Of a stretch of DNA of 64,000 nucleotides, positions 1 to 12,300 are shown one piece after another (within the stretch, counting starts at the first letter, position 1; every line of letters starts with the position of its first letter). The notes below the pieces were generated by a model. It was not told where the DNA came from, did not search any database, and saw nothing but the letters and a program-made list of their open reading frames with translations. The DNA is from Acanthococcus lagerstroemiae. Its lineage: Eukaryota > Arthropoda > Insecta > Hemiptera > Eriococcidae. The stretch is taken from assembly GCA_031841125.1 (NCBI GenBank), contig CM063107.1, positions 68,707,814 through 68,771,813 of the forward strand, read 5' to 3'. The position numbers and the translations under genes were made by a program.

Positions 1-125
1 TTTTTGCTTGTCTACTTCTAAAATTTTGTTTTCACCATAAAAAAATAGATAAATAAAATAAAGCCATTGATTAGCGGCTTTGTTCTAGGTGACAATACTG
101 AACCAAAGTAATTCAAATTACTTAC

Positions 126-383
126 ATCCTCCGTCTTCTCTTAGCTGCCGGAATGGTGTCAGGATATTCTTTAAGGATGAATCTACGAATTCCTGTACAG
201 TGAATGTAGTAATAATGCATCCAGTCCACATTATTTAAATTAAAATCAAATAACTCTCTGTCTTTATCGGAAAGTCGGCCCCAGAGGAATGACACGTTGT
301 CGTGGGCCATGTTCCACTCCCTCGTGCTGAAATATCCTAACACACTGGCCAGCTTATGAAGTTTTTGATACGCATCCATCAAT
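126..383 (-). CDS. FAR exon 9 (FAR C-terminal domain)
   Basis: The acceptor is TTTCAG at 384-389 and the donor GTAAGT at 125-120. It encodes residues 457-543. It carries the family signature YFSTREW, then WGRLS, DKDRELFDFN, WMHYYYIHCTGIRRFIL and a basic tail. Reading straight through the donor would give a stop (ATG TAA). Because GTAAGT is a perfect donor and the family normally continues past this point, I read it as a splice site rather than the protein's end. The alternative, a true C-terminus at RRRRM with stop at 125-123, cannot be excluded without transcript data. Confidence 0.9.
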
Positions 384-3300
384 CTGAAAGCACAAATATC
401 TATTAAATATAGGTGAGATGACTTCAGGCTCACGACTCGAATTTCAGTTGGATAACTCAACGAAGGAAAGCTAACAAGTATATGACGACGAGCACATAAG
501 CGCAAATAAGGGGATTTGGGGGCTTAGCTCCATCCGATAGAAGCCCCCCCCCCCAATAGCTGAAAAAGTATACAAGCGGAAGAATTTTTAGTATCATTCT
601 GATACGTGTCAGCCCTTCATGAGCCTCTTGTTTAAAGTCGACTATTCGTGCGTGTGGATGAGCATATCCTGAAGACGCTGACCCGCCTGGAAATCGTGGG
701 GCCGGCGTCAAATTTACGCCAGTTTGGCGCTAGCGCCTTCCCATTTGAAATAGGTATATGCAAGCGCCGTTGCCGGAATTCTGGGCCAGTTAGGGTCGGT
801 GTATATCTGGCCCAACTATGGCGCCTGGCGCCAATCGAGCTCCAATTTTCGATTGGTGCTCGATTTGCACCAGAATCGAGCGTAAATTTGGCGTACATCT
901 GGCACCGATGCCGGAATTCGCGCTGGCCCCACGATTTCCAGGCGGGGAGCCTCCGCGGCAAATTGAAACATTGTTGATAATTTGTTACCGATGCTTACAA
1001 AGTAAGCGGACTGAGGATCTTGTCATCATTTGGTATCCTCCGCGGGGAGTCTTACATTAACCTCTGTCAAGTTGACAAGCATTTACACAAGTTTTCCAAC
1101 CTTCTCGCTATTAAAGACAAAGTTTTCGGTAATTGACAAAAGTATCTAGTGTTTTGAACGCATGTACAAGTTAACATAGGCACCTACAATTTAAAAATAA
1201 ATACAACAAGTAAATTATTCAACTCAGTCGGCGATTATGTCTGGTATTACAAAGTCGAAGGACTCGCAATAAATAATGAAAAATGTCTGGAGCTGACCAC
1301 AGAGGCCATAAGTTAAGTCTGTCTTAAAAAGCGTAGTACCTACACAAGTTGTTTATTTTTTGTAAAAAGTATAATTTGTACGTCGATATGTGTCTAGACT
1401 GGTTTGGGGAATCTGACTGCCAACCTTAAACTTGTAAAGGTACTGCACTTGTTCATTAAATATTCATGATTAATGCATCGAATATACATATAAGTATATA
1501 TCATAGGCGGGATCAGTGCAGCAGAAAGACATCACTTACTTTGGTTCTTTTCCAATAAGCCTCGCAACTGTATCAAACAGAAAGGCAGGAAACAAGTGAA
1601 GTAAAATGCAATACAGTTTGTACAGTGTTTCATTTTTGACCAACGTTAGGCTGTAGGCCCATATCTGAAACAGAATATTCTGATCAGTGATCAGAATCCT
1701 CTAAGGCTTGTTTTCCTACTTACTATTTCACGGTATTCATTTTTGCAAGTTGACTAACCGTTTGTGCAGATGGCATCTTAGGTTCTTGCATTTCATTTAA
1801 TTCCATAAATTCTTTCCACGTAAACGGTTTCTTTAGTAAATCACAGCTGAAATTATAAACAGGTATTTTTTTGGTTTCTTCTGAATTTGTTTTTGTGTTG
1901 TTTGCGATTACTGCATCAATGTGTGTTGCATTTCCGTTGGGTAAACTTCCGTCTAGATTTCCTTCAGGAATACTTTCGTTGAGGTTTCCATTAGGGATAA
2001 TTCCGTTCGGTTTTTCTGCTGGGAGATAACCATTGGATATAACCTTGTTACCGGCTAGGACAACGTTGTCATTCTTCGGCCTAAAGACAAAAATTTAACA
2101 TCATGAGCCATTCTATCACTTTAATCTGTGTTGAATATCCCCTTCCCCCACCCAAAAAAAAAATAGCACCGGGGTACGAAGTTGGATTTTTAATATGTAT
2201 ATCTCAGGAGGACCATTAGGAATTTTTTCCAGCAAGCTTTGACTTGTTATCGAAAAAATTTCTTTCAAATACTGATCCGTCCATCCTAAATTAATAGATT
2301 TTTGAAATTCTGGTCGACAGAAAAAAAAGTCCCCTCGTCTGCCAAATGTAGATGGAGTTAACAATCAGAAAATCTTGTAAACCTTCAAACATTTCGTGAA
2401 TCTCGTCTCTAAAATCTCATCTCAAGGTGCCGTTTTATGATATGGTTTTTTTTTTGTAAGATTATTTTTTATTTAATTCATTTTCCCCTATCCTGACGCA
2501 GACCCAATCGGGGTATTTCAGGGATAGGGAGTGCGGTGTCCCGGGGCCAATTTGGCATGCGTGCATCGCTATACGCCCCACTATCATCGATTTAATTCAT
2601 TTATTTTTCGGGGAGGGGACGAGGGAAGGTATAGATGATACTGTATACCAACCCCTCAACTCCAATTTTTTCGTTGCAGAGTAGTACAATTGATACTCTA
2701 TAATCCCCTGTTTTGTGAGGGTGAGGGTACTTCCTCAGATCCACTCCAACCCCACTGTTAGTCACCATCAAGGATGAGAATTGAAGATCACTATACAGAT
2801 CATATTTTTCAAATCGCTATCAGTCTCTCCTTTTTGACCGAAATCATGTTTGTAAGTAAATTTATTATTAAAAATTGTCTCAAGTCACATCAGGTCACTG
2901 CGCCACTACGTTTACTTTTTTGAGTTTGTCTTAATGGTTGTTTATTTTATTACTTTCCCCCTCTTGTCTACAGTCTCCCCTGCGTCATTGGCTTTTTTCT
3001 GAGCTGTGAAAGGGGTCACTGAAATTTAATATAAATATAAATGCATAAATATTAATAGTATCAATAACTGAGAACTTGCACCTAGGTCACCTGCAAGATT
3101 ACGATTTTGACGATCTCAGTAATTGTGAGTAATGTAACCTTTTTGATTGAAATCCCGTCTATCACTAGTATCAACATGACCCGTGATTAGTTTTCGCTTA
3201 CCTGGTTCCTACACTCCATGCAGACGCAATGGCAGCATTGACGACGTAGTCACATGGTACGACATTGGCTTTACAGTTCTTATCTGAAAGCAAGGTTCTC

Positions 3301-6300
3301 AACAATCCAACGGCTGCTGCCGCAACCACACCTGTTGGACCGTATACGTTATTGATCCAACCCGGAATGGGTTCTTTTGCCGAAGAAATAACTGAAATAA
3401 AGAATCAACTTGTAGATGCCATTTGCGGTAAAATATCTCGTACTACTTCACAGGTAAGAGTTGTAACTTACCTATTGCTGGACGGAAGATAACGAGTGGT
3501 AAAGTTGAAGCTTTCATCTTACAGACGTCCTCCGCAATGGCTTTTGTAAACACATATGTATTAGGGTAATTTCCAAGCAAGCTGGAAAAGAGAATTCACA
3601 AAATATTAAAAACATACAAGTTTAAATTTAGGAGTAGGTAGTTTTTCCTTAATCGGGTGAAGATGTTTAGTGGAGCGTATAGCTGGCGATGCACGTATGC
3701 CTAAATGGCTCCCCAGACATCGCACTCCTGGCCCCAGAAACTATTCGTTCAAGTATCGCATCAGTAACCCCAGAGGGACGCATGTGTGAAGAGTACTCCA
3801 TTTTATTCAAAACAAACTGATTTTAAAGGTTATGATCATATACGAGACGAATGCGACAGAGGAAAGTAAAACTGCTCTGTATGCAGAATAGATACATAAT
3901 AGCAGGGACGTATCAAAAAGGGGGTGACCCCCCCCCCCGGTAGGAAGTTTTCACTTAGCAGTTGGGAAAATTTACCTCCTTGTCAGTTAGGCGAGTTGGG
4001 AAAATCCAACAAATTAAAATGTTTTTGTTTTTTTTTTCTTTGATACCTGGGAATTGAGTTGAGTCAGTTGGAAAACTCCAATAAGTCAAAAGGCTTTTTT
4101 TCTTGCTTTGATACTGGGGAATTCTGAGTTGAGTCAGAGTTGAGACTTTCACTATTTTTACCCCCCCCCCCCCCAGAATAAACTCTTGAAAAACTTTTTG
4201 GTACGTCCCTGCACATTAGGTCCCTCATCAACTCCTCTTAGCATTGTTTATGAATAATAAGGAGCCATGAGATCAGTTGCAAAATAATCAACAGGACGAG
4301 TGTAGTACGTATAGATTATGTTACATGAAGAAGGTCATGTCATCATTGTGCCTAGTTTGAGTTAGCGTTTTTCAAAGGATGGGGCATCAAAACGAATAAA
4401 TATAACAAACAAAACATAACCAAATCCAATGGAGACTTCAAACGCCTTTTTATCCTCTAACGCTTACACATTTTAGTGGTCGTTCTCTATCTTCTAGGTA
4501 GAGATATAAAGATCGCAGGAAGAGAGAAGACATGTTTCTTAATTTTTTTAAGTTGATAAGTAGGGTATAGGTACTTTGTAGGTTTCAACCAGGAGGAAAC
4601 GGAGTGCTATACAGCTGCTAAGATGAAATTCTAAGTTTTTCACCTTAAAAACTGTGTAAATGTAGTAAAAATTTTGACGAACCTTCTATTTTTTACTCAA
4701 AAAGGTTAAATATTCCCACTTTATGCTCAAAAAGCTAAAATATTCCCTTGAAGGTCAAATATCCAAAGATCGATACCAGCCTTCAAGTTGAGTTTATTCA
4801 ACTTGAAGTTTCATGAAATGCTTATAAATAAAATTGTAGACGCTGTTAAGCAAAAAGTGCTCAAGCGACATTTATTGACAAAATGAGTTATTAGTAGCTA
4901 TCAATGGAAAGAGCGTAAAAAGTAGAATTTTTCAAAATTGTGTCTCAAATATTCAAAAATGTGCACCCACGTTGAAAAAAGCTTATCAGTACCTAAATGC
5001 TATGTCTGTAGACCGTCATTATTCATTGGATTTTAATGTTACGTTTTCTCAAAAAAACAGATTTTGTCGCTTGAACACTTTTTGCTTAACAACGTCCATA
5101 TTTTATGTTGAAAGTTTTCCTATTAATATACGTTCACCAGAAAAAAATATTCCTTTGTGACCTTGGATGAATTTACATAAGCGTCTAAAAATAGTTTTTG
5201 AGGTTTACAATTCCGAGTTCTAATGATCAGTAGATACATTCATGAGATGATCATGATATTTATCATAAATCATGATTATGAATTCATGAATGACCAGAGG
5301 GCAGAGGCCATGGGCTTTTAAAATCAGGGACTGAAAACCAAACAATAAAGCTTTCGCTTTCGGCTTTAGTTTTTGACCATGAAAAATACAGCTTCCGCTT
5401 TCGGCTTTAAACTCAATCAGCTGTTGATTTTCGGCTTTAGCTTTCATGCCAAAACTGTACAGCTTTCGACTTTCGGATTTTCGGGCAGTTTTTACAATAT
5501 ATTACTTTTTTCCCCTGGTTGCCTAGCACTTTGGTGTCTTTAGGGAGTCTAGGACTCTGAGGAGTTGATTTTTGGAAATTCTCATTATCAGTAGTCTATA
5601 CTTTTTATCGTTTGGCTTTCGGCTAGCTTTCAGTCCTCGTTTAAAATAATTCTTCCATTGTTTCCTTGATACTGTAGTTTTTTGATTCACAATGTACGTA
5701 AATCTAATATTAAATAAGTACCCATTTGTATGACTTGATGGATTGATATTCCACATGGCGTAATTAGAAAGTATATTAAGTGAATAGTGTTTAAGAACCT
5801 TTTTGATCCCGAATAATGAAGTCACTTCACAGCACACAGTCTTCAGCCGAAGAGTTGCGTAACAGACTCTAGGTCTGAAAACCAACGTGAAATTCACTGC
5901 AGAATTTTCCTCTTTTTTTGAGTTTTCTAAGTTTTCTTCTGAAATAAGTGCTATTAAGTTTTCTGACTGCCGATATTTTACAAATAATTATGTGAAATAG
6001 TGCAATCTTTGTATAGTTTGACTCATTTCCTCAACCATTAATGTATTTCGATTAGCCTGGCTATTTTCGCGTTGGAAATGTATCTTATTTTATGTGATCG
6101 GTAATGTGAAAAAATCACCGCGGATATTCACTCCAAATGAGCAAATGATATGAAAATCTGTTGTGTTTTATGTAATTTACCTAATCTACAAAACTCTGAC
6201 AGTTTCATTGACCAGAATTTTCAATGTGACCAATTGAGAAATTTCATTTTGAGGACCTGAACTTTCATTTTGATCAATTGAGACCACTTGCTGCATTATT

Positions 6301-9300
6301 ATGGAACCGAATCATCCAGATCATTCGTCCATTCCTGCACGAGCATGATAACTGTAAGTACACATGTGAAGTAACTAACTATAATTTCTCCCATAGTGGA
6401 AGACGTTTTGTAGACCCATCCTTTTGATATTCAATGTGACATGAATTTGACCCGAGAGCCGAAACAAACCAAATCCTTACTAACTATTGTAAATAATTTT
6501 ATATATAACTCATTATCTCAAATCAGTTCCTAACATTGGGCACTCCAATCATAGTTGCTGCATTCTTCGCGCAGCTAAGGATTTTCAATGTCAATTCCCA
6601 TTTAAATTACAAATTTAAAGTACATCAAAGACAAGATTTACAGCGAACTGAAAATCATAGGGTTTTTGCTTGTCAAACGTTGAAATAACGTTTGAGTTTG
6701 AAGTGTGAATGTTGGAAAATTGAGCTGATAGCTCACACTCGATAGTCAAAGTCAACAAATAAAAGTAGTTAGAAATTTATTGGAAGTTGAAAAGCTGAAG
6801 ATAGGAAGATTCCACTGTTTAATGATTAGAACATTCAAGAAAAATATACTGAAGACCCTACACGTATACCATTATCTCTTCCTCTTTCATCCTCATTACA
6901 ACAAAATGCACAGTTTGTTTATGGTGACTGAACGTTCATGTTGTTCTTCTCTTGACCTAAAATTGTCCTAAAATGACCCTATGCGCAAAATCCCACCAGT
7001 TACCTGGGTAACTAGAGGGGAACACGGGTAACTGAGGGAGGAACAAGGGTAATCTGAGGGTAATAAATGGGTAACTTTTCCGCCGCAGGTAACTAGGGTA
7101 GAACTAATTTTGTAGTATCCCGCCAGTTACCCGGATAACTAAAGAAGAACAAGAGTAATCTGAGGGTAACCAGAGGGTAACAAATGGGTAACTTTTCCGC
7201 GGGTAACTGGGTAACTAGAGGATAACTGATTGTGTATCGGGGAGTAGTAAATGTACACCAAAATGTCTAGAGACTTGACTGTTCGTGATAAATTCAGTTT
7301 GTTACAAAAATATGATGCGCTTCCAAAGATGAGCCATTCTCAGGCGGCAAACGTATTGGGTGCCTCACAACCTCTGCTGTGTATACTAAATAATTGATGA
7401 AAAAATATTTTTCATTTTCCGGTTACTGTTATTGTCTGGTTGTTGTTATCACATTTACCTCAGACCGGTGCGATAACATTAAACGGAATCCACTGTACAT
7501 ATATTTAGATCAAAGTTGATCGCTCCAGTCCAAAGATATTCGCATTCAAAATATGTTTTCGTTCTCCTGGGAAATTGATGTTTTGCTTACTAAACCCCTT
7601 TTCTGATGCAAGTCACATATAATTGTAGAGCTAGTCCGCCCCTGTCTGTATATCGAGGGCATGCGATGCAGAAGGTTTTAAAAATTAGTATTGAATTAGT
7701 ATTTGAGTTCGGCAATTCGGGCCATCATTCTATTCACAATGCTGAAATCTTGTAGTGCTTGATAACTGTGTACAATGATGCGAATCTGGCGTTACATTTC
7801 CATTGTTTCACTACAGATGGGCCAAGGTGGGCGTGGGTCCACCTAAAAAAAAATTGTGGACCACCCAAAAAATTGAAAGAAAAGGTGAAAAACTGAAAAA
7901 CAGATAAGAAAAAAATATTGAACAATTTTTAAGTACAGCTAGAAGCTATTAACTTGTTTATTTTCAAGCAAACTCTGGTACAACATCGATCACCATGGTT
8001 CTGCATAGAAGCGGTAAAGGGGGAGTTCGTCCCACCTCCTACCAGCTAAGCCCATGGGCATATGCCTCCCCTTTTTCCCTCCAGATTTTGCAGTTGGCCA
8101 TTCTCCTCCAAGGAGGTCCTAACTGCTTCAAAAATTCGTCACTCCATCGAGTGGTCGTCCCTGTGATCGTTCTTAAGTCCACAATCAGCAAGTAAATAGG
8201 TACTCAAGTTATATTCGTTAGCCTTTTTCATAATTTGACTCATGATAAAGATTTGGTCCAAGTTTTGAGAGATACACTTCTAGAAAATATAGAAAAACTC
8301 ATTACAGAATTAGGTCAGAAATTCCAGTCAATAAGAGTTTAAAAATTTTAGATAAGCCAAAAGAAATGAGGGGCAAATATAATTTCTAATCGGACATTTT
8401 ATAGTGAAAATTTATACTTTTATACCTAGTATAAGTTTGTAATATCAAAGATAGTTGTCAAGTAACTTTTTGAAAAAAACAAAAGTTATTTTTAAAAAAT
8501 TGACCCCGTTAAATTTGTATGTGTTCACACACACGTTCGGTTGTGGCAAACCTGCTATGCTGCTACGCGCAGCTCGTTTTTCAGATTATTATTATGTTTT
8601 TCGTCTCGTCTGTCATGGCGGTGTATAATTTTTAAATAAAAATTCGTGAACTGAGGAATCGGTTAATCTTTTCTTGTTAAAAAGAGAACTTAAAAAGTAA
8701 CAGGTTATGTGCGCAGGCCGCTCGCCATTGCGTTTTAAGTGTGTTTTTAGTCATTAATGTCGTTTTTCGTTTAATTTCGTGTGATCCTTGTGATCGATTA
8801 GCCGCTTGATGGCAGGTTTGAGCTGGGATGCGATCCCATTGTTCTCGCACACTTTCGTTTTCCAAGTTTCCCGTCGATAGTTAGCTTTAATTGCTTAATT
8901 ATGGAACATGCTGCACCGTTTTATGCCAAGCTGGAGGCGATGGAACGAGGTAGCAGTCTTAGTCGTTTCAACGGATCCAACTATGATGGATGGCGATTTC
9001 GATTATTCATGACTGTCAAAGGCGAAGGTTTAGCGGATTTGCTAGAACGTGAAAAAGCTGGTAACGTTGCTCGTGATTATCGTAACAAGGCCGATAAATG
9101 CATGTCGTTGATCGTTCGTTTTCTTGCCGATTCGCATCTCTCGTATGCTCAAGACATAACTGAACCATATGAGATAATTGAAAAGCTCGATCGCGTGTAT
9201 TTAAAGTCCGGTACCGCTAGCAGAATAATGCTGAAACGAGAATTCACCAACTTGCGATTAAAAGAAGGTGGAAATCTCGAAGAACATTTGCGTCGTTTTG

Positions 9301-12300
9301 AAGAACTCACTGTGAAGATGAAGGCTGCAAACATCAATCTCGAAATGCAGGATATAGTGGAGCAACTTCTGATGTCACTTCCAGCATCCTACAACACAGT
9401 GGTCGCGATCTTGGAGAATGAAGACGATCCGAGTCTCGAAGATGTTAAGTTGAAGTTGCTGAATGAGTATGCCAAGGTGAAAGGTCCATCATCAGCGCCG
9501 AAAGTTGCAGAATCTCAGTCTGCTATGATTGCTGGTCAATTTAATGGTAATGGTCGTCACTCAAATGGTGCTGGTTATCGTAATTTTGGTCTTGGTCGTC
9601 GATATAACGATGGTAATGGTCAGAATAATGGTCAACGAGATAGTAATCAACGTTTTGGTAATGTGCAATCCAGTCACAGTAATTATTCGTCGTCTAATCG
9701 TGATTATAAATGTTTTAATTGTGGGAAACCAGGTCACCTTAGTCGTGACTGCCAATTGAAGGTAAATAATTCTGGTTCTGATCGTTCGCAGATCAAATGT
9801 AATAATTGTAATCGTTTTGGTCATGCAGCTAAGTTCTGTAGAGTTAATAATAGTAGTAGCAAAGCTAATTTGTCCGAAAATTCAAACAGTAGTCAAAGGT
9901 CATCGTCCGGTGGTAATAATAAATCCGCTTCTAGTGACAATTTTTCGTTTATGTGTTCTAATAATTCGTCAGATAAGTCGAATTCGGAGACAGAGGTGTT
10001 GTTTAAGCTCGACTCTGGAGCAACAAATCATAACGTAAATGATGATACCTTATTTGTAAAGAGCATAACATTAAAGGAACCCATCAAAATAAAGATTTAT
10101 AAACGTAATATGTTCGTGTACGCCACAAAGGTGGGTACTATAGTATGTTGGTCAGAAATGGGCAAGAAATGCACAATTAATAATGTATTTTATTCTGAAG
10201 AATTCCCCACCAACCTTTTGTCTATACGAAAGCTCACACAGGCAGGGATTAATGTAACATTTGATACACAGGGTAATGCTAAACTCGTTTGTGAAGAAAC
10301 TGGTGAGCTTGTAAATTATAGTAAATCATCAGATCAACAGCTGTACAATGTTCGTTTCTTTTTAAAGGATTATTCAAAATCATACATAAATGAGTCTGAT
10401 GATAATATAAACTTGTGGCATGCACGGTTGGGGCATCCGAATTTTGGTGTAATGAAAAAGATGTCAAAAGCCCATATTATAGGTGATTTTAATTATGATA
10501 ATGTTGATTTTTGTAAGTCCTGTGTAGAAGGTAAGCAATGTAAACTGCCTCACACAAATTCAAAAATTAAAACCTCTCGTCCTCTTGAATTAATACATAC
10601 TGATCTCATTGGACCGATGCAAACTACTAGTTTCGATGGAAAACGTTATGTGTTAACATTTATTGATGAATTTACAGCGTTTTCAACAATTTACCTGCTG
10701 GAGAGCAAGGACCAAGTTTTTGAGTCCTTCCTTGACTATGAGGCTAGGGTCAAAAACATGTTTGGTCGAGGTATCAACGAAATTCGATGCGACAACGGTA
10801 CTGAGTATATGAATATGCGACTGGAAACACAATGCAAGTTACTTGGCATTGCTATTGGTAATACAGTTCCATATTGTCCGCAAATGAACGGTCGTGCAGA
10901 GCGCTTCAACAGAACATTGGTTGAGAAAGCTCGCACAATGCTGTTGCATGCAAAGATGGATAATAAATATTGGTCGGAGGCTGTGAGATGCTCAGCATAT
11001 CTTTACAATCGAACACTTAATTACAGGGGCGAATTTCCAGCGAGGCTTTGGTACAATAGAGAGGTCAATTTGTCCAACGTTAGAGTCTTTGGTTGTGACG
11101 CCTACGCTTTAATCCCAAAAGAGAAAAGAACAGATAAGTTTAATAGTAAAAGTATGTCTCTGGTTTTTGTGGGATATAACCCAGAAGGCTATCGCTTGTT
11201 GAATACCAACAATGACGAAGTAATTATTGCTAGAGATGTAACCTTTGATGAAAGTAAATTTATTAAAAATTCTAGTATAAGTAGTAAAAATGTAGAACAG
11301 GTTGCATCTACAAGCCAAGAAGGGACTAACGCAACTGGAAACTCGAATGAAGTTAACGTAAATAAACGTAACGTAAGTCCATATGACATTGAAAACATTG
11401 AGAATATTATTATTGATGAACCGAGTGCGGATGACTTATGTCATTATGCATACTCCGTTTTTAATGAGTTTCCTCAAACTTTTCAGGAGGCTACAGCTTC
11501 AGGTAATAAGTCTGATTGGGAGGTGGCAATTGCCAAGGAATTGGAAGCGCTTCACGCTAACGATACTTGGACATTGGTCGACCGACCACGTAACGTAAAA
11601 CCCATCAGTAGTAGATGGTTATTTAAAGTAAAAGAGGATAGCGATGGCGTCAAATTGTACAAAGCCCGTTTAGTCGCTCGTGGTTTTGAAGTTAACAAGG
11701 TGTTTGATTTTAAAGAACTGTACGCACCGGTGGCAAAGATGAGTACGCTCCGCACACTTTTATCATATTGTAATTTTCATGGTTATATCATTTCTCAAAT
11801 AGATATTAAAAATGCCTTCCTCAATGGAATATTGCATGATGAGGTTTACTTAGAGATTCCTGAAGGTATTTATCTTAACGTAAATAGAGACAGAAAGGTC
11901 CTTAAATTAAATAGAGCTTTATATGGACTAAAACAAGCTCCTAAAGCTTGGTTTGAAAAATGGAAGAAGTTCATCACTTCCATTGGTTTTGTATCGTCTA
12001 GACATGATGAATGTCTGTATTCAAATCAAAATTCAGAAGGTGCTATTTTCATCCTCGTATATGTTGATGATATTTTGATTTGTGGACCAAATGATAAAAT
12101 TATATCAGATATTAAAGTAAAACTTAACAGCACTTTCAAGACCCACGATTTGGGCAATGCAAGATCTTATCTGGGGTTGCAAATTAGTTATAATAAAGAT
12201 AATAAAATACTAAAGTTAAATCAAAAACAATTAATAAATAAAGTAGCAGAAAAGTTTAAAGTAGAAAATTGCAACCCGGTCTACACACCGATAGAGGAGA

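Noticed and set aside
3265..3492. Plus-strand 75-codon frame
   Set aside because: It is the antisense of FAR exons 6 and 5, which are supported by homology motifs and splice sites.
6992..7240. Telomere-like repeat
   Set aside because: The gggtaac words are irregularly spaced inside a 127-bp unit and do not match the insect TTAGG repeat.
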